Position numbers and translations under genes: made by a program. This document shows positions 21,801 to 33,662 of a stretch of DNA of 64,000 nucleotides, piece by piece. The notes below the pieces were generated by a model. The model was given only the letters and a program-made list of their open reading frames with translations, made no database searches and was not told the DNA's origin. The DNA comes from Piromyces finnis (Eukaryota; Neocallimastigomycota; Neocallimastigomycetes; Neocallimastigales; Neocallimastigaceae): assembly GCA_002104945.1 (NCBI GenBank), contig MCFH01000023.1:372001-436000 (forward strand), in the 5' to 3' direction. The number at the start of each line of letters is the position of its first letter. Position 1 is the stretch's first letter.

Positions 21801-22259
21801 ATGAAATTCTTTAATATTTTACTTTCATTTCTTGTTTTAGCATTTACTGCTACTTCTATTCCAATTAAAAAGCGCAATGAAGTTCCTGCAAAACCAAATA
21901 TGCCAGGAATGGAAGATTATAAAGATATTAGAAGACGTCATAGAATTTTTGCTAATAAACCAAATATCGATGATGAATTTAATCACAATAGAAATGAAAG
22001 ATTTAGACATCGTCTTGGTTCAAAGTATGAAAATAATGAAAGACTTGCAAAATTTATGGAAAAAGTTAATGAGAGAAAGAAGGGTGCAAATGAAAATGTC
22101 AAATCCCAACTTAGAAAGCGTCATCTTAAAAGAAGCTTTGATTTAGAAGATAGACTTAATTTCTTAAAACAACATCGTAACAGTCAAGGTAGTAATGTAA
22201 AAATTAATAATAAAATTAAAATGGCTGATAGCAGAAAAAGTAGTAGAGGTAAAGAATAA
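21801..22259 (+). CDS. Small basic secreted protein with dibasic sites
   Basis: The product is 152 residues if started at the ATG at 21801, which begins a good signal peptide (MKFFNILLSFLVLAFTATS). The mature part is very rich in Arg, Lys, Asn and His and has no cysteine. Dibasic sites (IPIKKR just after the signal, LRKRHLKR in the middle) could be cut by a Kex2-type protease, so this may be a pro-peptide. I do not recognise the family. An in-frame TTG lies 30 bp upstream but has no signal-like sequence, so the ATG is preferred. It sits between the two histidine-phosphatase-like genes. Confidence 0.65.
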   Translation: MKFFNILLSFLVLAFTATSIPIKKRNEVPAKPNMPGMEDYKDIRRRHRIFANKPNIDDEFNHNRNERFRHRLGSKYENNERLAKFMEKVNERKKGANENVKSQLRKRHLKRSFDLEDRLNFLKQHRNSQGSNVKINNKIKMADSRKSSRGKE

Positions 22260-23443
22260 ATTTCATTTGAAAATGAAAAGATCATAGAAAATATATAACT
22301 CGAAAATAAAAAAAGGTAATAAGAAGATAATAGCCTTTTATAAAATAAAAAGTAGAATTAAAAAAATAAAAAGTAAAAAAAAATAATTTATAGAAGAGCA
22401 TTATTTCATTGAAAATAGATAAACATTACTTCTACATTAAATAATTAATTATTACGTTTAGTAATAATAAATATAGAGTATTAATATATTTTGATAGAAT
22501 CTTTTTTTTTTTAGTTTTAATTTTATTATTTTATTTATATTTTAAACTAATATATCTTACCTATATTTTTATTTGTAATTTTTATTATTATTAAATTATT
22601 ATTTATTGAAAAGTAATCAAATAAATAAATAAATAAATATAAAAATGTAAATTTTAATCAAAATTTTCTGTATTTTTTGTAATTTAAAATTACAAAATTA
22701 ATAAAATTAGATATTTGTAATATATGATTAATTTATAATTTTTTTTTAAGTGTGTTTGACTGCATTAGATAAAAAAAAAAAAGAACTTGGTATTAGATAA
22801 AATGTTATTTTGCTTTATACAATTAATAATAATAATAGTAAATAATTAATTATTTATAATCATTAATAGCATTAATTATTATTGATATATATATATTTTT
22901 TTTACTATTATTAATAAAAAGTATTTTGACAGCTATATTGACTATATTGACAGCTTTAAATAAAATGAAAAAATCTATATTTTTTATTTTTATTATTTTA
23001 ATATATAAAAAAATAAAATATATTATTATATAATATTTTATATTATAATAATATATATAACATTAACAAATATTAATATATATAGAGATTGATGCATTTA
23101 TTTATTTATTCATTTATTATATTGTATTTGAATTATTACTTGAACCAATAATTTGAATAATGGCTATAAATTTTATTGTTAATTACAGCAATAAAGATTA
23201 TTAAAAGTAAAAATAAAATATATTTTATAAAATGTTATTCATTTTAGAAGGTTGAATTTTAAAATTTCTAGGAATAGAAAAGTTTTTATTTTCTAAATAT
23301 AAAAGTTTTTTTTGTAGAAATGTTTATGTTTAAAATAGAATAATAAAAAATATAATAAATAAATTGGAAAACATATATTTAATAAAATAAAATAATACAA
23401 ATATCAAGTTTCAGTAAATTTATTTTTCTTTTATACAATAAAA
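22260..23443. other. AT-rich intergenic region
   Basis: I see only AT-rich simple sequence and no gene. The end of it should hold the promoter of the 23444 gene. Confidence 0.5.
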
Positions 23444-24169
23444 ATGAAACTTTATAAAAGTATTATAATAATTATAACACTATCAAGTATTTCTTTAATT
23501 AATGCAAAATTAATTATGCTTATTCGTCATGGAGAAAAAATAAGTGATGCTTCTTCTAACCTAGCACCGAGAGGTAAAGCACGTGCTAATTGCCTAATTA
23601 ACATTTTTGGTAATAATGGTACCTACGCGACTCCCCAAAAAATATATGCTCAAAGTCCTACAGAGAAAAAACAATCTACAAGGCCTAGAGATACAGTTAT
23701 TCCACTAAGTAAAGAACTTGGTCTTGATGTAGATTTGTCTTATACTAGTGGTCAAATAAAGAAACTTACTAAAAATATAGTAAATACTTTTGAAAAAGTT
23801 GTATTAGTTTCTTGGTCAAATGATAACCTTCCAGAAATTGCAAGAAAATTTGGAATTGAAAATCCACCAGAGTGGGATAGTAATGTTTTTGATGATATAT
23901 GGATGATTTATGATAATGATTTACCGTCATATTATAATATTAATGGAATGAATAAAAGAGATACATATAATGGAAATGAAGGTTATTCTATGGAAATTGT
24001 AAAACAAAATATTGAGGAATGTATTAATGAAAATATAAAAAATATTTCTCAATACCCATCATCAAATGTAATTGATGATTCCGCTACTTCTTCAGGTACT
24101 AATAAAATAAGTTTAATTTATTTTATTTCAGTACTTTGTTTATTTATTTCCATAATAATAATATATTAA
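23444..24169 (+). CDS. Secreted, membrane-anchored histidine-phosphatase-like protein B
   Basis: This 241-residue intronless paralogue of the 19396 gene shares the same plan: signal peptide (residues 1-21), IRHGEK, APRGKARANCL, STRPRDTVIPL, and a C-terminal hydrophobic helix. The second-His position is again changed (VSWSNDNLPEIA). The middle is strongly conserved with copy A (FGNNGTYA, YAQSPTEKKQSTRPRDTV), whereas signal peptide and tail have drifted. That pattern indicates selection on the protein since duplication. The substrate is unknown, and with the changed residue it could be a binding or pseudo-enzyme protein at the cell surface. Confidence 0.8.
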   Translation: MKLYKSIIIIITLSSISLINAKLIMLIRHGEKISDASSNLAPRGKARANCLINIFGNNGTYATPQKIYAQSPTEKKQSTRPRDTVIPLSKELGLDVDLSYTSGQIKKLTKNIVNTFEKVVLVSWSNDNLPEIARKFGIENPPEWDSNVFDDIWMIYDNDLPSYYNINGMNKRDTYNGNEGYSMEIVKQNIEECINENIKNISQYPSSNVIDDSATSSGTNKISLIYFISVLCLFISIIIIY

Positions 24170-25261
24170 TAATTAGATATCAATAAATCGTTGGCATGTT
24201 ATTAATATATTATTAATAAAAAGTATATATAAATAAAAATTGTCTATTAAAAACATTATTATTGCATAGTATATTATTTAAATAATACTAAAAATATAAT
24301 TACATTATAATTATGTGTTTATAAAATTTGAATCGAAATATAAAAATTTGTTTTTGTTGTATCTTTCAAATCAAATTTATTTTTAAATACTTTTTCTTTA
24401 TATTTTTTTTTCTAGTACGTTTAAAAGTGAATAACTGGCTGTATAATTTATATTTACATTTTCTTTATCTTTATGTTTAATAGTATATTGATCTTTGGAA
24501 AGTTTATTGCAATTTAAAAAATGAAAAACACTCATTATTAATTATTATTTCATGTGTATTAGAAAATGTTTTTTCATTATGCAATAAATCACGAATAAAT
24601 TGGATAATATCCATTATAAAAGATAAATGATATATGACAAATCATTTTATGATTAACTTGATAATATAATATAATTATCAAATATATATATATATATACT
24701 TTAAATTTATCATACTTATTTATTCTTTGTTTTAAATAATATTTAATTAATATAAATGAAAGTGATATTAATATCTTTTTTAAAAAAAATATTGCCAAAG
24801 AAGAATACCAGAGTTGAAAAATCAAGTAATTGTATATATTAATATTAATAATAATAACTCTAATATAAAAATTTTGATATGCTATTTAATAGTAAATTAA
24901 AATTATTGAAAATCATATTTTATTTTAATAAAGATTAATTTTTGTATAGTTTTGTTCTAATATATTTCCTGAATTATTTTGAATTTAATTATTGAACTTA
25001 TTTTAAATTATTGTTATTATTATTGTTATTCTTATTATTTATTTATTTAAAAATAATGAAAGAAAAATAAAGATTAATTGCATTAATATATTCAATAAAT
25101 AATATATAAATATATAATTTATCATTATTATTTTATTTATAATTTCATTAAATAAATTTATCAACCCTAATTAGCAATTATTATCATTTTCATTATTACT
25201 AGCTCTTTTATTATTATTTATTTATTTTAATTTTTTATTTTTCTTAATTTTCAAATAATAT
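24170..25261. other. AT-rich intergenic region
   Basis: Nothing recognisable. The 78-residue minus-strand frame at 24589-24825 is Ile/Tyr-rich and lacks any support. Confidence 0.5.
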
Positions 25262-26079
25262 TTATGCGAATAAATATAATAACCAAGAAAGACAAATAAA
25301 ACAAATTAATAAAATAAAGAAAATAATAATAAATTTAAACAATATATATATCTTCCTTTTTATGCTTTTATGTCTTGAACTAATGAAACAAAAATAACAT
25401 GAAATTGTAAAAATTATAATAGTACCTGAAAACAGAAAATTAATAAATTCCATTATACCATCAGTATCTGAAGGTCCATTTAGTGATAATCCACAAAAAT
25501 TTTCTAAATTTCAAGTATTTTCATTTTCACCTATTATTAATAATCCACAACTTTTTGATCCACATTCTTTATCAGTTTTACATATATCACTTATTGCTTT
25601 GCCACAATGCATATATGAATGTCTACCAAAAATAATCGAAAATTTATAAATGCTAGTACAAAATTCAGTTGGATTTTCTTCATTAAAAATACATAAACCA
25701 TCAATACATTTGTTAGTTAAACATTGGGAATCAGAAGTACACTTATAAAAAAGAGAAACTTGACATTTTTTCTTTTTGGTATTGTAAGATACACATATTC
25801 CATTCATATAAAAAATATATTTTAATTCATTATAAGTAAAAGATTTACTAATATATCTTTTTATATTTCCATTTTCATTTGGAATTTCAACAAATTCAGG
25901 TAAAGCATAACGCTCTACTTCAACACAAATATTATTTTTACAATAATAACGAAGATTATGATTATTTTTAATTTTCAATACTTCTGTCTTATTCAAAGTT
26001 TCATTTTTATTGTAAACATTTGAATATCTATTTAAATTATGTTTATAAGCAAAATCCAAAAAATCGGTAGAATTTTCAT
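25262..26079 (-). pseudogene. Broken cysteine-rich membrane protein gene
   Basis: The reading frame from about 26074 down to 25262 encodes a cysteine-rich extracellular-type segment (CTSDSQCLTNKCIDGLC, then CKTDKECGSKSCGLL). After an in-frame TGA at 25511-25513 the same frame continues as NLENFCGLSLNGPSDTDG and two hydrophobic segments with a basic RHKSIKRK between them. The sense of the frame on both sides shows that the TGA interrupts one protein. At the 5' end, an ATG at 26079 starts a signal-peptide-like run (MKILPIFWILL) in a different frame, implying a frameshift near 26050. This looks like a recently broken surface protein. An unannotated intron is a less likely alternative. Confidence 0.6.
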
Positions 26080-26707
26080 TAAGTATAAATTAATTCATTA
26101 TCTAATTCCAAAGAATAGACAATTTTAATATTAATAATAAAAATATATATCAAATAAGATATTCATTGTTTAAATTTATAAAATAATTTATTATTATAAT
26201 TATTAAATATTAAAATCAAATTAATAAAAAATCCTATTAATATTTATTATTTATTATGTAATTATAAACAATTTCATATTTGTTATATTTTTTTAGGTTT
26301 AATATTTATTTTATTCTTTGTAATTTATTAATTTCGATTTGAAAGAATTACTTATTACAAATATATATTCATATTAGTAATTAATATTATCACAAAAGAT
26401 TTATGAATTAAACAAAGTTACATACTTGATATAATAAATAGACAATAAATGGACACTTATTCAAATTGTTTATCATTTAATTTAAATCAGTAATTTCTTA
26501 TTTTCTAAATTAAGTTATAGATAAATATTTTATATTAAAAGCTATATATATAGTTATTGGTACAATTTAATTTTTTCATTATATATAAATTTAATTTAAG
26601 TAGTATATAATAAACCAATAATCTTATATTTTTTATATTATAGAAAAGTCTTATTACAGATTATATATAATTACATAAAATATTTTATAATTTAGAAAGT
26701 TTATGTT
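26080..26707. other. AT-rich intergenic region
   Basis: I see no gene. It lies between the broken cysteine-rich gene and the 3' end of the IQ-motif gene. Confidence 0.5.
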
Positions 26708-29700
26708 TTAGTGTGCCTGGTTGCGACTTTGAGGTAATTTAGCTCCTGCTTGATCATCATAAGGTATTTTTTCCATATTTTTATCTATAATATTATTAGG
26801 TTTAGAAATATTATTTGATATGGTATTTTGACCTTGATTTTTTATTATTGTATTAGATTGTTTTTTACTAGAACTGTTACTTCTAGCAATTATTGGTGTA
26901 TTATTATTATGTTTATTTGTTGGTGATGAACTCGTGTTATTATCCACTATTGATGATGAATTTTTATGATTTGATTTATTATTATTTACTGTTGGGATTA
27001 CTGTGCTTTGATGGGTATTTCCATTTTGATGATTAGAACTTGAACCCTGTATAGGCATCTTGTTCATACTTAAACTATTCCCATTAGGAGATTCATGAGG
27101 AAGTTGTGTATTACTGCTAGGTGCTGTTATTAATTTATTTTGTAAATTATTTGATTTTAATAATTTTATTTTATTTTCATTATTATTATTATTATTTGAA
27201 TTTAATGACAAAGTATTATTTTTTTTTCCATTTGGTTGAAATTGTTCATTGGTTGTAATGCTTGATTTTCTAGAATTATTATTTTGATGACTAGCTTTTG
27301 AATTCGAAGAAGAAGAAGTTGATATGCTAGGTCCAGAAGAAGATGTAGATGAAATACGTGTTGGAGGAGAAATGCTTTGTGGGGAGTATTGACTAGAAAT
27401 ATTATTTTGTTTATCATTCGATTTATGCATAGGGTTATTAGATACTTTTATTTTAATATGATCACTTCCATTATTATTGGAGTTATTATTATTATTATTA
27501 TTATTATTAATTCCTTTATTATTACTACTATTATTAGAATAAACTTCATTTGAACATTGTTGTTGAGGTTGTACTGATTTATATGAATTATTACTACTAT
27601 TACTACTATTGTTACTATTATTTGATGGCACAGAATTCAATGTAGAATTATTAGTTTTATTATTATCACAAAAGATTTCTAACAAAGAAGTATTTTGTTC
27701 ATTATTCATCCAATTGCTCTTAAATTCTTCATAATTATTACTCTTATTACTGTTTGATCTCTGTATATGAGGCTTTGTGTTTGTATTATCATTTTGCATT
27801 GGAAGTGGAGGTGAACATAATTTTTTATCTGTGATAGAAGTTTGATTTTGTGGTAATGATTTACTACATGACATAGAATGAGATTTATCATTTACAACTT
27901 TATTTTTATAGTATATAATCTTATCAATAATTTGCTTTTTCATTATAAAATTATTATTTACGTTATCTTTATTGAAATAATTGTTAATTGGATCTTGTTC
28001 GTTTGTTCCATTTATACTTCTTCTTTTTTGAGTATTATTATTAATAATATCACAATTATTATTTATTATTATAGAATTTCCATGATCATTTACTATATGC
28101 GAGTTTCCATTGTTATTTGAATTATTATTTATCACAGTTGCGTTTCCATTATTATTTCCATTATTATTCATTACACCTGTGTTTCCATTATTACTTCCAT
28201 TATTATTCATTACACCTGTGTTTCCATTATTACTTCCATTATTACTCATTACACTTGTGTTTCCATTATTATTTCCATTATTACTCATTACACCTGTGTT
28301 ACTATTATTATTTCCAATAATGCCATTAAAAGGATAATTTTTAATCATTGTTTGACTATCTTTATTATTTTCCATTGTTTTTTTAACTTTTGCTAAAGTT
28401 GGTAAATTTAACTCTTTTTTAATAGCAAATATATCTCTTCTCATATCCTCAATTTCACTTTTTTTAAAAACAAAAAATTTTTTTTAATAATAAAAATAGT
28501 GTTAAATTTTTAACTTAATAATGAATATAATATATTATTATTCTAATATTATATTTACTTTTTTAAATTGTTAATATATTTTTGATACTCATCCTTATCT
28601 TTTTGTCTCTAAATAAAAAATAAATATAAATACAATATTTAGATTATAACAAATATACCGTAATCAATTAGTTCCTATTATTATAACTTACATCTTTAAT
28701 CAACTTATTGATATGCTTTTCATATTCATTAGCTTGCTTTGAACTATCTTGGGTTAGTTTAGCAACTTGTTTATTTAAATAGTTGATTTTTTCTTCATAT
28801 ACACTTAAATTTAATTTATTATCAGGTGTAACATATGGATTAATAAGTTTATACAAGTTTTCTATTAAGAAAGTATTTTGTTGACATAATTTTTTTAAGG
28901 AATTTGTAGATATTGTTAATTCATACTTTTTTCTAGTAATATAACCTCTCCTTTAAAATAAATTATTGAAATAGTATAGAGAATGAAATAAAAATTTAAG
29001 GATTAAATTATTTAATTGTCTTTTTATTTATAAATCAATGTAGTATTTATATGCAATTACCATAATGCTTGAATCTTCGTGGCTTGTATATTGCTATTTT
29101 GATATTTATTGTAATAATGGCGAATATAATGACCACGAAATCCTGATTGAATTATGGTAGCAGCTTTTTTAAGCTGTTCATTATTCTCATTACTAATAGT
29201 TTTTATTGATTGATTATTATATATTATATTTTTATTTGTAGATGGAAGAGATGACTTATTATCTATATTTTTACGTTTAGTCAGATAATTAATTTTTGAG
29301 AAAAATTCATTCTTGGTAATGTATTTTGATTCCTTTTTATTAAAATAATTATAATTTTTAATAAATTTAATATTTTTCATTTGGGAAGGATGCTCAAGGT
29401 AATTGTTAATTAATTCTTTTCTTTTCAAGTAGCCACGCCAGTGAGCTTGAATAATACTAGCTGCATTTTGAAATATTTCCCAGTCAGGTTCTATAATACA
29501 TTTTGATATATCCCTCAATAAAATAATCTAATTTAATAATAATATATTTAATAAATGTTTTATTTTAAAAAATTATATAAGAGTTTATATTAATAATTAA
29601 TATAGAGAAAATAATGATAATACAAAATGAAGGTATGGTTAATACAAATATAAAAATTTACCCTTTCAATCACATCTTTTGTTATGTTACTATCATTATT

Positions 29701-30207
29701 AAGTTTTCCTTTGTTTTTAAAAAAGCAATCATCTTTATTAAATATTTTTTTTAAATCAGAACTAACCTTTATAGTTATTAAGATATAAATAATGATAATA
29801 AAAATTTATTAATGCATATTTAGTGAATTAATGAATTAATTATAATAATATTATTATAAAATGTATATCATACTTTATACGGATAAGTATTAAATACTAT
29901 TAAATTTTCTTTTTTAATCTTTTTTTTTAAAAGTGTTAAAACATTATATTGTAATATATCATCGAATTTTTCTTTTTTATCAAAATATTAAATAAATATT
30001 AAAAATTAATCATATATATTAATATAACTGTTTAAAATAATATAATTTTGGTTAATCAATACCGTTTTTAATATCAAAATTATCTACTTTTGGTTGAAGT
30101 GGGGAAACAGGTGAGGATGAAGAAAACGAAGTTTGTAGCGGTGAAGGAGAAGTCCTTTTTATATAGGGAAAAGGTGCTAGAAATGAATTATTGTAACTTT
30201 TATTCAT
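26708..30207 (-). CDS. IQ-motif and coiled-coil protein with long Asn-rich tail, seven exons
   Basis: The exons are 30207-30063, 29971-29874, 29766-29662, 29527-29061, 28950-28692, 28608-28559 and 28457-26708. They join in frame to about 957 residues. Three IQ-type calmodulin-binding motifs appear: IIQAHWRGYLKRKE, IIQSGFRGHYIRHY, and KIQALWRGYITRKK spanning the exon 4/5 junction. A coiled-coil-like segment follows (EEKINYLNKQVAKLTQDSSK and onward through IEDMRRDIFAIKKEL). The last exon is almost all low complexity, rich in Asn, Ser and Gln, with a 13-residue repeat. There is no myosin motor, so this is not a myosin. IQ/coiled-coil proteins often work at the cytoskeleton or basal body; anaerobic fungi have flagellate zoospores, so a centriolar role is possible but unproven. 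Confidence 0.75.
28130..28325 (-). repeat. 39-bp coding minisatellite, about five units
   Basis: The unit encodes 13 residues of the type NTGVMNNNGSNNG, repeated about five times with small changes (TSVMS, TGVMN, ATVIN). It sits within the last exon of the IQ-motif gene and is in frame. Confidence 0.9.
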
Positions 30208-31034
30208 TTAATTATACTTTTTTTTTTATATTTTTTATTTGACTGCCAAATTGTGAATAGATTTATTTACTAAATGTTTTTTTACTTAATATTATAATGT
30301 TAATTAAATGCAATATGTTTGGCTTATATAACTATTAAAAACATTTATTTATCTATATATAAAATACTACACTGTCTTTATCAATTTAATTATGAATAAA
30401 AACTTTAATTATAAAAAATTTTAACTTTAATTTATATCATAATAGTTAATGTAAGATTAATGCTGGTAGATGGTTCGTTAATAATTTATGATATGAATTG
30501 ATATATTTTTTATGGATATAATAAATATTAAAGTTTTGCATTTATCCTTATAAAATGAATTGTTAAAGAGAACTGTATAACTTTAAATTTATCACATAGC
30601 ATTTTATTTAAATTAATGTTAATCGGGATTGTATTTCTTTTTTTCTTTATTATTTTTTTTTTCATTATGCTTAAAAGAATAATTAAATTTTATAATTGCA
30701 CAAAGATTTAAAAGATTTAAAAGTGATAATTATATATATATATATATTTTTCTTCCTTTTAATATTAATGCATATTATCATAATGATTTTTTTTATATAA
30801 TAGTTATTGTTATTATTAAATAGAAATAAATATTAGTAATTAATTTAATTTCCTTTATCTATTTTTTCATTCATTGTTTAAAAATAAAAAATTATTTTAT
30901 TTGGAGGGTCAATAAATAAATATTTATTTATTATTTTATTGCTGTTATAAAGGTTTATAAATGGAATACATATTATATATTATTTATACAATACCTATAT
31001 ATATAATATTTACAATGATAATAACAAAAAAAAA
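30208..31034. other. AT-rich intergenic region
   Basis: It holds the presumed promoter of the IQ-motif gene and the 3' flank of the secreted-protein gene. No coding signal is seen. Confidence 0.5.
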
Positions 31035-31751
31035 TTAAAATAATATGAAAGTAGAAACAATTATCAAAGCAATACAAGAAAAAGAAAATCTTATAAGAGA
31101 AGTGATATTTGAGGAATCATCACTACCAATATTTTCACATTTTAAATTAGAATAAACATTATAAAATTTATTAGTACTATTTGATGAATTGCCATTATTA
31201 GAAATTTCAACAAGAGTATCGGTGATTTTTTTAATACTTTCTAAATTTATGTAACATTTACTATTTGTACAAGTTTCTTCTAAAACACTTTTTAATTCGT
31301 CACCTATTTCTGTTGAATTATAAGAATTATTAGTTTCAACATTATCCATGACATATTGAGAATATGGACATGTTTTTCCATCACTTCCTTTACCACAGTA
31401 AGTTAAATAAGTTTTTTTTAAAGAAAAGTTTACTATACCAGCCATCAAATCCATAAAGTTTATATCATCTTTTTTAATACATGCTGTTTCAGATTTTGTG
31501 ATATCCTTTATATAGTTTGAACATTTATCTTCTTCAAATTCAGAACAAAAATTCTGGATTGTTTCAGGTTTATCCAATGAATCAATATTATAACTTCCAA
31601 AGTTATAAAAGCATTTTTCATATCTTTCTAATTCTTTCTTACATTCTTTACTATTACTATTACCAAGATTATTTAGAATAGTTGATATATCATTTTGAGC
31701 AAAAGAATTTCTAATAGCAATTAATAAAAGTCCGAAAAATAAAAACCTCAT
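31035..31751 (-). CDS. Secreted cysteine-containing protein with C-terminal anchor
   Basis: This is an intronless frame of 238 residues. It has a clear signal peptide (MRFLFFGLLLIAIRNSFA, cut before QND) and a C-terminal hydrophobic stretch (about 219-238, FSFSCIALIIVSTFILF) typical of a GPI-anchor signal. Spaced cysteines in between (CKKELERYEKC, FCSEFEEDKC, YCGKGSDGKTC) suggest disulfides outside the cell. Several N-glycosylation sites (NNS, NSS, NST) support secretion. I recognise no catalytic domain. It is probably a cell-surface protein of unknown role. Confidence 0.75.
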   Translation of the reverse strand: MRFLFFGLLLIAIRNSFAQNDISTILNNLGNSNSKECKKELERYEKCFYNFGSYNIDSLDKPETIQNFCSEFEEDKCSNYIKDITKSETACIKKDDINFMDLMAGIVNFSLKKTYLTYCGKGSDGKTCPYSQYVMDNVETNNSYNSTEIGDELKSVLEETCTNSKCYINLESIKKITDTLVEISNNGNSSNSTNKFYNVYSNLKCENIGSDDSSNITSLIRFSFSCIALIIVSTFILF

Positions 31752-33072
31752 TTTTATTTTTTAATATTTTTTTTAAAAGATTTGATAGATTAAATGGAAT
31801 AAATATTTATTATATTTTATATAATTATTTTTAATATTATAAAAAGTCTTCCTTTTTTTATTTTATAAATAAATAATAAAATTAGTATAAACGAATTTTA
31901 AGTTAAAATCATTTTAATTAAACTTTAAAATATCAAAATCTATATATGTATATATATATATATATTTTTTTTTTTGGTATAATAATATATTGTTGTAATT
32001 TCCTTTAAACCTTACAATAATACATATAAATAATAGAAAAACTATATATTGTACTCTTTTTAATATTAATATTATTATTGTTGAATTGTTGATATAAAGT
32101 ATTTTTTTTTTAAAAGAATAATCATATAATAGTAAAATAGTTCTTTTTTATAAAAATTTTCACACTTTTATTTTTATTTTAAAATGATTTCATAAAATGA
32201 ATATTAATTAAATATATAATTTTATTATTTTATGTATAATACATTTTTAAAAAAAAATTCAGTTAATAATATTATATTATTATGCTATTAATATTTTAAA
32301 AATTTTATTTATTAAAATTTTAACAAAGATGTATATAATTTTTTAGAAAAAAAAAAAAAGATTTATCTTTAATTAAAATTTTAATAAAAATATAAAAAAT
32401 ATAGTTCATAGGATGTGATTTATTGAATTTTCACATGTTAATTTATAATATATAGTTTATAACATTTTAATATATTAAAAAAAAGTGTGAATAAAATGTT
32501 ATTGGAAATATATTTCATGATTTTATATACATTGGAAGATAGGTTTTAAAAAGAATAGTTAAAAATTACTTGGAGAAATTGAATGAAGAGTTTGATTAGT
32601 AAAATGAGTTATTGAAAACAATAAATATAAAGGTTGTGTGTTATTAAAAATCTTCAATGACTAAAAATAATATTTAAAGGAACAAATTCAAACTATTTGT
32701 TATTTATTCATCTGAAACTAAATGTAAAGATTTTTTATTATATGATATTTGATATCATATTACCAAATTGGAATCTTCTTGTTTTTTATAGCCAATATAA
32801 TTATTATAGATATTATTACTGCTTTAGAAAATACAATTACAAAAAGTTTAATATCTTTAAATTTAAGTTTTTTGATAAAAAAAAAGACAATGATTACTTA
32901 TTTTTTACATTATTATTTTTTCAGCATTTCAATTTATTAAAATTGCGCTTAAAATCTTAATATTTGAAATTTACTTATTAATAATTAAAGTTTTCTTTCT
33001 AAAAGCATTCATAAACATTTTTTGGATAAAAAAATATTTCAAATCATAATATAAACCTTTTTTGATTAAACA

Positions 33073-33107
<35 letters not shown>

Positions 33108-33114
33108 GTTGTTG

Positions 33115-33145
<31 letters not shown>

Positions 33146-33575
33146 AAAAAGAATGATACCCTTATTTCTTTTTTTCTTTTACAATATTGAAAGTAAATAA
33201 CTATAACATTGTTTATTAATTATATTCGATTTAACCTGTTTTATAAAATATATATATATCATTAATGAATGTAATTTAGTAATAAATATATAAAATTTTA
33301 GAAATATTCATATTTTTATTTATACAATTTCACTTCATTTCCCATTTTTTTTTATCTTTTTTATTTTTAATAATAAATGAAAAAACTCACACTTGTATTG
33401 TTTTATGTGTAATATCATTCCAGTATTTATAAGTAGTAAAAAATATTTTTCTTTGTCAAATCATTTTATTTTGTTCATCTTAATGTTTTATAAAAGATAG
33501 TTCTTGAAGAGTAAATTTAAAAAAGAAAATAGAATTCTTTTTTATCTAATAACTTTTCTGCAGTTTAATTATTAT
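31752..33575. other. 1.8-kb AT-rich intergenic region with an (ATT)n tract
   Basis: An ATT/GTT trinucleotide tract lies at about 33076-33145. Two overlapping short frames at 32697-32960 are AT-driven and unsupported. I see nothing else. Confidence 0.5.
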
Positions 33576-33630
33576 TTAACAAGATGGAGTAGGAGCTTGA
33601 GCAATAGTGGTGGAGATATCAGAGGAAGTT

Positions 33631-33662
<32 letters not shown>

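Noticed and set aside
25511-25513. TGA read as a recoded amino acid
   Set aside because: Other genes here end normally and there is no sign of a variant code; a disabling mutation is simpler.
28110-28340. Regular repeats resembling a CRISPR array
   Set aside because: The units are contiguous 39-bp coding repeats without unique spacers, in a eukaryotic gene exon.
32697-32960. Two overlapping plus-strand frames as a small gene
   Set aside because: Tyr/Phe/Ile-rich AT-driven translation with no signal peptide, splice partner or recognisable motif.
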